Position numbers and translations under genes: made by a program
Shown here: positions 26,248 to 34,348 of the stretch, piece by piece
Layout: every line of letters starts with the position of its first letter
Numbering within the stretch: position 1 is the stretch's first letter
The notes under the pieces: model-generated
The model's database searches: none
What the model was told of the DNA's origin: nothing
What the model saw: the letters and a program-made list of their open reading frames with translations, nothing else
NCBI RefSeq assembly: GCF_030409325.1
Contig: NZ_JAUFPR010000002.1
Coordinates: 248,001-312,000, forward strand
Source of the DNA: Mucilaginibacter aquaedulcis
GTDB lineage: Bacteria > Bacteroidota > Bacteroidia > Sphingobacteriales > Sphingobacteriaceae
Reading direction: 5' to 3'
DNA length: 64,000 bases

Positions 26248-27039
26248 ATGTCGCGTTTAACTACTGATCAAAAAATATATTTTACGCTAAGGCTCGCGGT
26301 AGCCATGTGTTTTATAGGGCATGGCGCGTTTGGTATTATCACCAAACCCATTTGGTGCAATTACTTTGCAGTGTTTGGTATTGGTAAAAATGATGCCTAC
26401 ACCCTGATGCCCATTGTAGGAACCATTGATATAATGATGGGTATCTCAATGCTGGTTTATCCAACCCGCGCTATTGCTGCATGGTTGGTTGTTTGGGGTA
26501 TAGCTACAGCCTCCATGCGGCCATTATCAGGCGAACCTTTTGCCGAGTTTATTGAACGCGCTGGCAATTTTGGTGCTCCACTGGTGCTTTTGCTGGTTCA
26601 GGGAGGAGCAAAAATACCCTTTAAGCAATGGTTTAAACGCATGGATGATCAGGTTACTATCTCGCCGGCTTCATTAAGAACTATAATCAGCTGCCTGAAA
26701 ATATTCGCGTTTTTGCTATTGGCCGGACATGGCTGGCTCAATTTTATTGAAAAGGCAGGTTTGGTAAATCAATATCATGCCTTAGGTTTTGCCAACCCAG
26801 CCAAAACCGCGCAAATGATTGGGGTATTGGAAATCATGGCTGCTATATCTATACTTATCAGGCCATATAAAAACCTGTTATTGGTATTAGTAATCTGGAA
26901 AGTTGCCAGTGAGTTGTTTTATCCTCATTATGAAGTGTTTGAGTGGATAGAGCGGGGTGGTAGTTATGGCGTGCTGCTGGCTTTATGGTTCGCGTTAAAA
27001 CGGTCGCCATCGGCTGTAACAACATTCGCTGTAAATTAA
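26248..27039 (+). CDS. polytopic membrane protein with internal duplication (DoxX-like)
   Basis: A 263-residue inner-membrane protein with about 8 hydrophobic helices. It consists of two similar halves. The first contains MCFIGHGAFGI, IDIMMGISMLVYPTRA, WLVVWGIAT and FIERAGNFGAPLVLLL. The second contains LLLAGHGWLNFI, LEIMAAISILIRPYKN, LVLVIWKVAS and WIERGGSYGVLLAL. Each half thus has a G-H-G motif, an I-x-x-M/A-A-I-S-x-L stretch and W/F-I-E-R-x-G. It resembles the DoxX/DoxD-like four-helix family. Last gene of the barrel/PAP2 operon; function unknown. Confidence 0.8.
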   Translation: MSRLTTDQKIYFTLRLAVAMCFIGHGAFGIITKPIWCNYFAVFGIGKNDAYTLMPIVGTIDIMMGISMLVYPTRAIAAWLVVWGIATASMRPLSGEPFAEFIERAGNFGAPLVLLLVQGGAKIPFKQWFKRMDDQVTISPASLRTIISCLKIFAFLLLAGHGWLNFIEKAGLVNQYHALGFANPAKTAQMIGVLEIMAAISILIRPYKNLLLVLVIWKVASELFYPHYEVFEWIERGGSYGVLLALWFALKRSPSAVTTFAVN

Positions 27040-27082
27040 TCAGCGTGAGTTTTATCAGTTTAAATATTCATTATCAATAAGT

Positions 27083-27114
27083 AAACGCCGGGAGCATAAA
27101 GTCCCGGCGTTTTG
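27083..27114 (+). terminator. terminator of the PAP2 operon
   Basis: Arms AAACGCCGGGA (27083-27093) and TCCCGGCGTTT (27102-27112), then T-rich sequence, 44 bp after the membrane protein stop codon. Confidence 0.8.
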
Positions 27115-27152
27115 TTTATTATTTATGGTTTAATCTTTATAATTTTACCTTC

Positions 27153-27617
27153 ATGAACACTCCAGAAGAAAACTTTGCAGCGCTGGGTTTAAACCTGCCA
27201 CCTGCACCAAAACCGCTTGGCGTTTATAAACCATGTTTAGTTGATGGCAAATATCTATACCTCTCGGGTCACGGACCGGTACAGGATGATGCCTCATTAA
27301 TTATTGGCCGTATCGGCGATACCGTTTCGCAGGAAGACGGCAAGCTGGCCGCGCAACAGGTTGCTTTAACCATGCTGGCTACTATAAAAGCCAATATCGG
27401 CAGCTTTGATAAAATTAAAAGGGTAATAAAAGTTTTAGGTATGGTTAACTGTACACCTGATTTTGAAAAACATCCTTTTATCATTAACGGAGCCAGCGAA
27501 CTTTTTGCCAAAATATGGGGTGAAGAGAACGGTATCGGCGTACGCAGCGCGGTTGGTATGGGTTCGTTACCTGATAATATCCCGGTTGAGATTGAGGCTT
27601 TATTTGAATTAGCCTAA
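27153..27617 (+). CDS. RidA family protein
   Basis: A 154-residue member of the RidA/YjgF/UK114 family, a trimeric cytoplasmic deaminase for reactive enamines/imines released by PLP enzymes. Typical segments are YLYLSGHGPVQ, IKANIGSFDKIKRVIKVLGM and the C-terminal VRSAVGMGSLPDNIPVEIEA, where the classic arginine near the VR(S/T)AVG motif binds the carboxylate. It precedes a D-threonine-aldolase-like PLP enzyme and a dipeptidase, which makes chemical sense: PLP enzymes acting on hydroxy amino acids release enamines. A TATAATTTTA box at about 27138-27147 may be part of a promoter close to the ATG. Confidence 0.9.
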   Translation: MNTPEENFAALGLNLPPAPKPLGVYKPCLVDGKYLYLSGHGPVQDDASLIIGRIGDTVSQEDGKLAAQQVALTMLATIKANIGSFDKIKRVIKVLGMVNCTPDFEKHPFIINGASELFAKIWGEENGIGVRSAVGMGSLPDNIPVEIEALFELA

Positions 27618-27629
27618 TTATAGTTGCAG

Positions 27630-27702
27630 AAGTTTTGAGTTATGAGTTTTGAGCTATTTGTAATTTAGATAAACTATTTGATAAACTCATAACCCAAAAC
27701 TT
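27630..27702. repeat. 20-bp imperfect inverted repeat in spacer
   Basis: Arms 27630-27649 (AAGTTTTGAGTTATGAGTTT) and 27683-27702 match at 19 of 20 positions with a 33-nt loop. It lies between the RidA and D-threonine-aldolase-like genes and may be a mobile small repeat or a partial transcriptional stop. Confidence 0.65.
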
Positions 27703-27724
27703 ATTACTCATTACTTGTCCCCAA

Positions 27725-28831
27725 ATGAACTGGTTTACAATTGATAACATGGATAAGCTGGATACCCCGGCTTTGGTTGTTTATCCGGATAGGGTAAAGG
27801 CAAATATCGATCTGCTTAAAACTATGATTGATGATGTTGCTCGCTTGCGTCCCCATGTAAAAACCTATAAGAATAGGGAAGTTACCCTGTTATTGATGGC
27901 TGCTGGCATCAACAAGTTTAAATGTGCCACTATTGCCGAAGCCGAATTGCTGGCCACCTGTAAAGCGCCTGATGTGTTGTTGGCCTACCAGCCGGTTGGC
28001 CCTAAGCTGTACAGGTTTATTAAATTGATCCATGCCTTTCCCGGCACAAAGTTTTCGTGCCTGGTTGATAATGCTATTGCTGCCAAGGAAATATCGGATG
28101 CCGCTATAACTTATAAGATCAGGATCAACGTTTATATAGATCTCAATGTAGGTATGAACCGAACAGGCATCAAACCGGGCTTTGAGGCTTTGCAGTTGTA
28201 CATGGATTGCGCTGTACTGGCCGGAGTAAATCCTGTTGGCTTGCACGCGTATGATGGCCACATTCATGATGTTGACCTGAAAACACGCGAAGAGCGTTGT
28301 GATGCCAGCTTTGAGCCCGTGCTAAAGTTACAGCAGGATATAACTCAAAAAGGATACCCTGAACCAATTATTGTTGCAGGCGGATCGCCAACCTTTCCAA
28401 TTCACGCGAAAAGAAAAGTGGTTGAATGTAGCCCCGGGACTTTTGTTTATTGGGATAAAGGCTATGAGCTGGGTATACCCGAGCAGGAGTTTTTACCCGC
28501 CGCGTTGGTTATAAGCCGTGTAATATCGCTGCCCGGCGATACTAAACTTTGTTTGGATGTAGGGCATAAATCCGTATCGGCCGAGAATGAGCTAAGCAAA
28601 CGCATTTACTTTCTAAATGCACCAGAGCTTGTACCCGTAGGGCAAAGCGAAGAACATTTGGTGGTAGAGGCAGGTAAAGATCATGGCTACCAGATAGGTG
28701 ATGTGCTATATGGTATACCTCATCATGTATGCCCAACTGTTGCTTTATATGAGCGTGCTTATATAATTGAAAATAAAGAACTTAATGGCGAGTGGTTGAA
28801 TGCCGCACGCGATCGTAAAATAACTATCTGA
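27725..28831 (+). CDS. D-threonine aldolase-like PLP enzyme (alanine racemase fold)
   Basis: A 368-residue cytoplasmic protein. DTPALVVYPDRVKANIDLL starts the alanine-racemase-like barrel. RPHVKTYKNREVT carries the lysine expected to bind PLP (the K of H-V-K-T). INVYIDLNVGMNRTGI and GLHAYDGHIHD are family segments, and IVAGGSPTFP is the phosphate-binding region. The C-terminal beta domain ends in GDVLYGIPHHVCPTVAL, where the His-x-Cys pattern is the metal site of D-threonine aldolase/D-serine dehydratase (DSD1) enzymes. It would cleave or dehydrate D-3-hydroxy amino acids. It is separated by only 1 bp from the downstream dipeptidase gene. Confidence 0.88.
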   Translation: MNWFTIDNMDKLDTPALVVYPDRVKANIDLLKTMIDDVARLRPHVKTYKNREVTLLLMAAGINKFKCATIAEAELLATCKAPDVLLAYQPVGPKLYRFIKLIHAFPGTKFSCLVDNAIAAKEISDAAITYKIRINVYIDLNVGMNRTGIKPGFEALQLYMDCAVLAGVNPVGLHAYDGHIHDVDLKTREERCDASFEPVLKLQQDITQKGYPEPIIVAGGSPTFPIHAKRKVVECSPGTFVYWDKGYELGIPEQEFLPAALVISRVISLPGDTKLCLDVGHKSVSAENELSKRIYFLNAPELVPVGQSEEHLVVEAGKDHGYQIGDVLYGIPHHVCPTVALYERAYIIENKELNGEWLNAARDRKITI

Positions 28832-28832
28832 T

Positions 28833-29903
28833 ATGTTGATAATAGATGCCCATCTTGACCTGAGCATGAACGCTTTGGAGTGGAACCGTGATCTTACCCG
28901 TCCACTTTCTGAAATTAACCAACGCGAAGAAGGACTTACCGATAAGCCTGACCGTGCCATGGCCGTAGTTAGTTTACCAGAGCTGCGCAAAGGTAATATT
29001 GGTTTGGTAGTTGCCACACAGATTGGGCGTTACGTAGCGCCTGATAATCCGTTGCCGGGCTGGCATTCGCCTGAGCAGGCCTGGGCACAAACCCAGGGCC
29101 AGGTAGCATGGTACAAAGCTATGGAGGATACCGGCGAAATGGTACAGGTAAATGACCTGTCATCGCTGGAGAAACATCTGCAACTTTGGAACGATGGGCA
29201 GCCTGCAGATAAAAAGCCCATAGGTTATATACTGAGTTTGGAAGGGGCGGATTCTATTGTAACGGTTCAACATTTGGAGCGTGCCTATAATTATGGGCTG
29301 CGCGCTGTTGGCCCTGCCCATTACGGCCCCGGCAGATATGCCCAGGGAACGGATGCCACAGGATATATGGGTCCAAAAGGTCATGAGTTGCTGAAGGAAA
29401 TGGAGCGCCTGAATATTATTTTAGATGCCACCCATTTATGCGATGATAGTTTTTGGGAGGCTTTAGATCATTTTAACGGCCATGTATGGGCAAGCCACAA
29501 CAACTGTCGCGCGCTGGTGAACCACAACCGTCAATACAGTGATGAAATGATTAAAGCCTTGATTGATCATGGTGCTGTAATTGGTGCCGCGCTTGATGCC
29601 TGGATGATGGTACCTAACTGGGTTAGGGGGCAATCAACACCAAGGGGAATGAACTGTAATCTGGAAGTGATGGTTGATCATATCGACCACATCTGCCAGA
29701 TAGCAGGTAATGCGCTCCACATAGGCATGGGCTCCGACCTTGATGGTGCTTTCGGCCGTGAGCAATGCCCGTATGATCTGGAAACCATTGCCAATCTGCA
29801 AAAAGTACCCGATCTGCTCAAAAAACGAGGTTACACCGATCAGGATATTGAAAACATGATGCACGGTAACTGGCTAAGGTTTTTAAGAAAAGCCTGGGCA
29901 TAA
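28833..29903 (+). CDS. membrane dipeptidase family protein (peptidase M19)
   Basis: A 356-residue zinc amidohydrolase-fold peptidase. The metal ligands appear as LIIDAHLDLSMNALEW (first His/Asp), LSLEGADSI (bridging Glu), LDATHLCDDSFWEA (His), WASHNNCRAL (His) and MGSDLDGAFG (Asp). M19 enzymes split dipeptides, including ones with a D-residue at the C-terminal position. Adjacent to a D-amino-acid PLP enzyme and RidA, it probably feeds D-amino acids from cell-wall-type dipeptides into catabolism. No signal peptide is seen, so it is probably cytoplasmic. Confidence 0.9.
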   Translation: MLIIDAHLDLSMNALEWNRDLTRPLSEINQREEGLTDKPDRAMAVVSLPELRKGNIGLVVATQIGRYVAPDNPLPGWHSPEQAWAQTQGQVAWYKAMEDTGEMVQVNDLSSLEKHLQLWNDGQPADKKPIGYILSLEGADSIVTVQHLERAYNYGLRAVGPAHYGPGRYAQGTDATGYMGPKGHELLKEMERLNIILDATHLCDDSFWEALDHFNGHVWASHNNCRALVNHNRQYSDEMIKALIDHGAVIGAALDAWMMVPNWVRGQSTPRGMNCNLEVMVDHIDHICQIAGNALHIGMGSDLDGAFGREQCPYDLETIANLQKVPDLLKKRGYTDQDIENMMHGNWLRFLRKAWA

Positions 29904-29950
29904 AAGCGTTACCCAAGCCTCTCCAAAGTAGAGGGCTTTAAAGTGCATTT

Positions 29951-30040
29951 CTTAAAATCTCCCCCCTTGGGGGAGATTTTAAGGGAGCTTTTGCTTCGCC
30001 CGCTCGTGATTGCTTCGTCGTTCCTCCTCGCAATGACAAA
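29951..30040. repeat. REP-like dispersed repeat with perfect 15-bp hairpin
   Basis: Perfect arms of 15 bp (29951-29965 and 29969-29983; CTTAAAATCTCCCCC/GGGGGAGATTTTAAG) are followed by a segment at about 30005-30038. On the minus strand this segment reads GTCATTGCGAGG, then GAACGACGAAGCAATCAC, a sequence known as a dispersed intergenic repeat in many bacteria. The spacer 29904-30200 holds no gene. Confidence 0.7.
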
Positions 30041-30200
30041 TTTAACGCTCCCGCACCTCAAACCCGCATCAATACCCCAACTCCACAAACTATTCTTCAT
30101 ACTCATGTAAAACAAACCATGCATTTGTTTAACTTTCCTTAATAAAACATACTTTGCGTGTACTTACTAAAAGCGGCATGTTGATGCAAGGATTTATACA

Positions 30201-32801
30201 ATGAATGCAGAACAATCAAGGTTAAAAGATTCGAGTTGGAAAAAGTGGGGGCCCTACGTGAGCGACCGCCAATGGGGTACGGTGCGCGAAGATTATAGCG
30301 CCAATGGCGATGCCTGGAGTTTTACCACCCATGATATGGCCCGCAGCAGAACCTACCGCTGGGGCGAGGAAGCTATAGCCGGTATTTGTGACAGACAGCA
30401 ATTGCTTTGTTTTGGCCTGGCGCTGTGGAATAAAAAGGACCCGATTATCAAGGAGCGGTATTTTGGACTTAGTAACCCCGAAGGTAATCATGGGGAAGAT
30501 GTAAAAGAGCTTTATTATTACCTGGATAGCACACCTACACATTCGTACATGAAAATGCTGTACAAATATCCGCAACATGCATTTCCGTATGAGTGGCTGG
30601 TTAATGAAAATAAACACCGTACCCGTCAGGACCCGGAATTTGAGCTGATTGATACCGGCATATTCAATAAAGATGAATATTTTGATGTTTTTACCGAATA
30701 CGCTAAAAATGATCAGGACGATATCCTGATCAAAATAACTATACATAACCGAGCCGATACGGATGCTGCCTTAAATGTAATGCCAACGCTTTGGTTTCGT
30801 AATACCTGGAGTTGGGGTTATAAGGATGATAAACCCTCAATGGCCGCAAATGCCCAAAACCGTATACAAATATCCCATAAAGATCTTGAGCCAATGTGGC
30901 TGCATACGGAGGGAGACTGCAGCCTGCTGTTTTGCGAAAATGAAACCAATACCAATCGTTTTTATCATTACGATTCAGGTAACAAGTTTTATAAGGATGG
31001 CATAAATGATCATGTAGTTCATGGAGCCGAATCTGTTAATCCACGAAAAACAGGTACCAAGGCAGCCGTTAACTATGATATAACAATAGGGGCCAAACAA
31101 AGCGTCACACTTCGTTTGCGTTTATCGCCCGATGCCAATTACAGCTTTGAGGATTTTGATTCGATATTTAAAACCCGCATTATAGAAGCCGATGAGTTTT
31201 ATGCCGATGTGGTGAGCCCAACTCAAAACCCTGATCGTAGTTTAATTCAGCGGCAGGCTTTTGCGGGGATGCTATGGAACAAACAATTTTATTATTCAGA
31301 CATCCGCCACTGGCTCAGCGGTGATCCGGGGCAGCCCAAACCACCCGAACAGCGAAAGAATGCCCGCAACAGTAAATGGATGCATCTGAATACCCGCGAT
31401 ATTATATCCATGCCCGATAAATGGGAATATCCATGGTTTGCGGCCTGGGACCTTGCTTTCCATTGTTTACCGCTGGCACGTGTTGATATGGCCTTTGCCA
31501 AAAATCAGCTTATATTACTTACCCGCGACTGGTATATGCACCCGAACGGGCAACTGCCGGCCTATGAATGGGATTTTAGCGATGGCAACCCGCCTGTACA
31601 TGCCATGGTAGTATGGAGCGTTTACAAAACAGACAAAGAAGCCAACGATGGTAAGGGTGACCTTTACTTTTTAGAGCGCATATTCCATAAACTCATGCTC
31701 AACTTTACCTGGTGGGTAAACCGCAAGGATGCACAGGGTAATAATGTTTTTGAAGGGGGATTTCTTGGTTTGGATAATATAGGAGTGTTTGACAGGAATA
31801 CGCAATTGCCTATGGGCCAGCACCTGGAACAAGCCGACGGCACCAGCTGGATGGCCATGTATTCGTTAAACCTGCTGCGTATTGCTACCGAACTGGCCGA
31901 AAAGGATAAGGCATATGCCGATATAGCATCAAAGTTTTTTGAGCACTTTATTTACATTGTTGGAGCTATATCAAACCTGGGTGAAAATAATGAGGGGCTT
32001 TGGGATGATGAAGATGGCTTTTTTTACGATCAGCTTCGTTTTCCGGACAATGGCTCGGTAAAAATGAAGGTGCGCAGCATAGTGGGGCTTATCCCGTTGT
32101 TTGCTACCGAGGTATTAAATGAAAGTGATATAACCGATAGCCCGATATTCCGGGACCGGATGAAATGGTTCTCTGATAACCGGCCCGATCTCGCCAGCCT
32201 GGTTTCGCGCTGGAACGAACGCAGTGCTGATGGAAAGCACCTGATCAGCTTATTACGTGGATTCAGGATGAAATCGATACTGAAATACATGCTTGATGAA
32301 AAGGAATTTTTGAGCGATTATGGTATCCGTTCGCTATCAAAATATCACCTCGAAAATCCTTATCATGTAGATGTTAATGGCATGAGCTTTGGCATTAAAT
32401 ACACACCTGCCGAAAGTGATAGCGGTTTATTTGGGGGTAACAGTAACTGGCGGGGGCCAATCTGGATGCCTATTAATTACCTCATTATTGATAGCCTGCA
32501 CAAATTTTACGAGTACTATGGCGATGGCTTTAAGGTAGAGTGCCCAACAGGATCAGGTAATTATATGAATTTGAAGGATGTATCCAATGAGCTTTACCGC
32601 CGTGTGTCCAAGCTGTTTTTAAGGGATGAAAATGGTAAGCGCCCGGTATTTGGCGACTACGAAAAACTGCAAACAGATCCGAACTTTAAAGATTACATAC
32701 TCTTTTACGAGTTTTTCGATGGCGATAACGGTCGGGGGGCAGGCGCCTCGCACCAAACCGGGTGGACGGGCTTAATTGCCAACTGCCTGTACATTTCATA
32801 G
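30201..32801 (+). CDS. GH63-like glucosidase (mannosyl-oligosaccharide glucosidase family)
   Basis: An 866-residue soluble protein without signal peptide. It begins in the pattern of bacterial GH63/MGH1-like enzymes: KKWGPYVSDRQWGTVREDYS and SFTTHDMARSRTYRWGE. The (alpha/alpha)6 catalytic barrel follows from about residue 340, with FAAWDLAFHCLPLA carrying a probable catalytic Asp, LPAYEWDFSDGNPP and GTSWMAMYSLNLL. Near the end NWRGPIWMPINYLI and ASHQTGWTGLIAN are typical family segments. Such enzymes remove glucose from oligosaccharides such as mannosylglycerate or glucosylglycerate-type solutes. The natural substrate is not known. It stands alone, with a weak hairpin after it. Confidence 0.9.
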   Translation: MNAEQSRLKDSSWKKWGPYVSDRQWGTVREDYSANGDAWSFTTHDMARSRTYRWGEEAIAGICDRQQLLCFGLALWNKKDPIIKERYFGLSNPEGNHGEDVKELYYYLDSTPTHSYMKMLYKYPQHAFPYEWLVNENKHRTRQDPEFELIDTGIFNKDEYFDVFTEYAKNDQDDILIKITIHNRADTDAALNVMPTLWFRNTWSWGYKDDKPSMAANAQNRIQISHKDLEPMWLHTEGDCSLLFCENETNTNRFYHYDSGNKFYKDGINDHVVHGAESVNPRKTGTKAAVNYDITIGAKQSVTLRLRLSPDANYSFEDFDSIFKTRIIEADEFYADVVSPTQNPDRSLIQRQAFAGMLWNKQFYYSDIRHWLSGDPGQPKPPEQRKNARNSKWMHLNTRDIISMPDKWEYPWFAAWDLAFHCLPLARVDMAFAKNQLILLTRDWYMHPNGQLPAYEWDFSDGNPPVHAMVVWSVYKTDKEANDGKGDLYFLERIFHKLMLNFTWWVNRKDAQGNNVFEGGFLGLDNIGVFDRNTQLPMGQHLEQADGTSWMAMYSLNLLRIATELAEKDKAYADIASKFFEHFIYIVGAISNLGENNEGLWDDEDGFFYDQLRFPDNGSVKMKVRSIVGLIPLFATEVLNESDITDSPIFRDRMKWFSDNRPDLASLVSRWNERSADGKHLISLLRGFRMKSILKYMLDEKEFLSDYGIRSLSKYHLENPYHVDVNGMSFGIKYTPAESDSGLFGGNSNWRGPIWMPINYLIIDSLHKFYEYYGDGFKVECPTGSGNYMNLKDVSNELYRRVSKLFLRDENGKRPVFGDYEKLQTDPNFKDYILFYEFFDGDNGRGAGASHQTGWTGLIANCLYIS

Positions 32802-33279
32802 TCTTAGCGGCTTAGCCGTAAATTTTTTGTATATTTATAATACGCAACAGCCGGGCTTCTCAAATAGGGAAGTCCTGCTGTTTTGGTAAAAGGACAAACA
32901 ACCCAGAGTATGTTGTTTTGAAATAATATATTGATTGTTAATTTGTTATAACTTATTAAAGTTTAAATTACCTATCAAAAATGGCTAAAAAGAGAGTTTT
33001 TTGAATTAAAACGGCATGTTTTCGTGATTTTCGCTGAATTTTCAACCGATTTTGATGCTGATTTGTGTTAAAATAAAATTTTAAAAAGTTTTCCTGATCT
33101 ATTCTCTAAACAAATTCGATCTGCATTTCTAATAATTTTTCAACTTCAGATTTTTACAGATTCTAATTGGTTAAAATCTTCCAAAAAAATTAATGTGTAA
33201 AAAAGACACAATTAAATTGATTTCCTGAAAAAAAATTATTTAGATTTACTGTACCACTTATTAAACAAAAAATATCAGC
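32802..33279. other. 478-bp A+T-rich intergenic region
   Basis: No gene seen. It holds a hairpin at 32846-32882 (AACAG, GGGCTTC paired with GAAGTCC, CTGTT; a probable stop for the glucosidase gene) and otherwise poly-A/T-rich sequence that presumably includes the promoter of the isomerase gene at 33280. No repeat or RNA gene was recognised. Confidence 0.55.
32846..32882 (+). terminator. weak terminator-like hairpin after the glucosidase gene
   Basis: AACAG and GGGCTTC pair with CTGTT and GAAGTCC (one wobble, small internal loop). Four T residues follow. It lies 45 bp past the stop codon. Confidence 0.45.
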
Positions 33280-34212
33280 ATGAATTACAACAGGAGAAAG
33301 TTTATTCAAAGCGCTGGTGCGCTGGCACTTGGAGGATTAGCCTTATCTGGAAAAGCAGGTACCTTACTTAATAATCTAAAGCCCGGTCACGCGGTAGGGC
33401 TGCAACTATTCACCTTCTTTGGCGTTATCGATGAAGATGTAAAAGGCACCCTAACCAAAATTGCAGGCCTTGGCTATAAAGAGCTTGAATCGGCATTTAG
33501 TAAAAAAGGAGGCTTTTACGGAATGAGCCCTAAGGATTTTAAAGCCACTGTAAATGATCTGGGCATGTCCTGGACCTCACATCACGTGCTGGGGGCTCCA
33601 TTCAAACTTCCTCCGGGATCAAAAATGCCACTTGATGCCGATGGCAAACCTATGGTAATACCACCTCTAAAAAACTTGCGGGATAATATGCAGGAATTGG
33701 TTGATTCTGTGGCAGAAGGCGGTGTAAAATATCTGGTATGTGCCAATTCGCCCACTGCTACGCTTGATGAAATAAAATCAACCATAGAAGTACTGAATAA
33801 AACAGGGGAGGCCGCTAAAAAAGTGGGTATCCAGTTCGCTTACCATAATCATGATATGGAGTTTCACCCGGTGGATGGCAAAGTACCCTACGATCTGTTA
33901 TTGAGCGAAACTGATCCTAAAAATGTAAAAATGGAGCTTGACCTGGCCTGGGCTATCAAGGGAGGCCAAAATCCGGTTGAAATGTTTAAAAAACACCCTG
34001 GCCGTTTCCCATTATGGCACGTGAAAGATCTGGACGCCAGCCGGGAGAATATATTGCCTGTAGGTAGCGGCACTCTTGACTTTAAACCCATTTTCGCTGC
34101 TGCAGCTTCTGCCGGTATGCAACACTTTTTTGTGGAGCATGATATGCCTAAAGATGCCCTGGCAAGTATTACCAGCAGTATAGGATATTTGAAAAATACA
34201 CTGAACGTGTAA
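33280..34212 (+). CDS. Tat-exported sugar phosphate isomerase/epimerase-like TIM-barrel protein
   Basis: A 310-residue protein with a twin-arginine signal peptide: MNYNRRKFIQSAGALALGGL, matching the RRKF pattern followed by a hydrophobic core. The mature part is a xylose-isomerase-like TIM barrel (AP endonuclease 2 family): VGLQLFTFFGVIDEDVKGT, GLGYKELESAF, AYHNHDMEF with metal-ligand His, MELDLAWAIKGG, WHVKDLDAS and FVEHDMP. Members isomerise or epimerise sugars, and the exported Bacteroidota versions often act on 3-keto sugars. It is followed by the ethanolamine permease gene, but there is no clear functional link. Confidence 0.88.
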   Translation: MNYNRRKFIQSAGALALGGLALSGKAGTLLNNLKPGHAVGLQLFTFFGVIDEDVKGTLTKIAGLGYKELESAFSKKGGFYGMSPKDFKATVNDLGMSWTSHHVLGAPFKLPPGSKMPLDADGKPMVIPPLKNLRDNMQELVDSVAEGGVKYLVCANSPTATLDEIKSTIEVLNKTGEAAKKVGIQFAYHNHDMEFHPVDGKVPYDLLLSETDPKNVKMELDLAWAIKGGQNPVEMFKKHPGRFPLWHVKDLDASRENILPVGSGTLDFKPIFAAAASAGMQHFFVEHDMPKDALASITSSIGYLKNTLNV

Positions 34213-34348
34213 GGGTTCATGATTTCACTTGTTTATTGGTTTTTAAAGGAATCAATGAACAAGTGAACCTCTTAATAATTCCATAACATCGCTCAATTTT
34301 GATTTAACAGCCGCTTTAGCTATCTTAAAGGCGCATTAAATTAAACAC

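Noticed and set aside
30222..30746. 174-residue minus-strand frame within the GH63-like gene
   Set aside because: Shadow of conserved codons of the glucosidase; composition not protein-like in the other frames.
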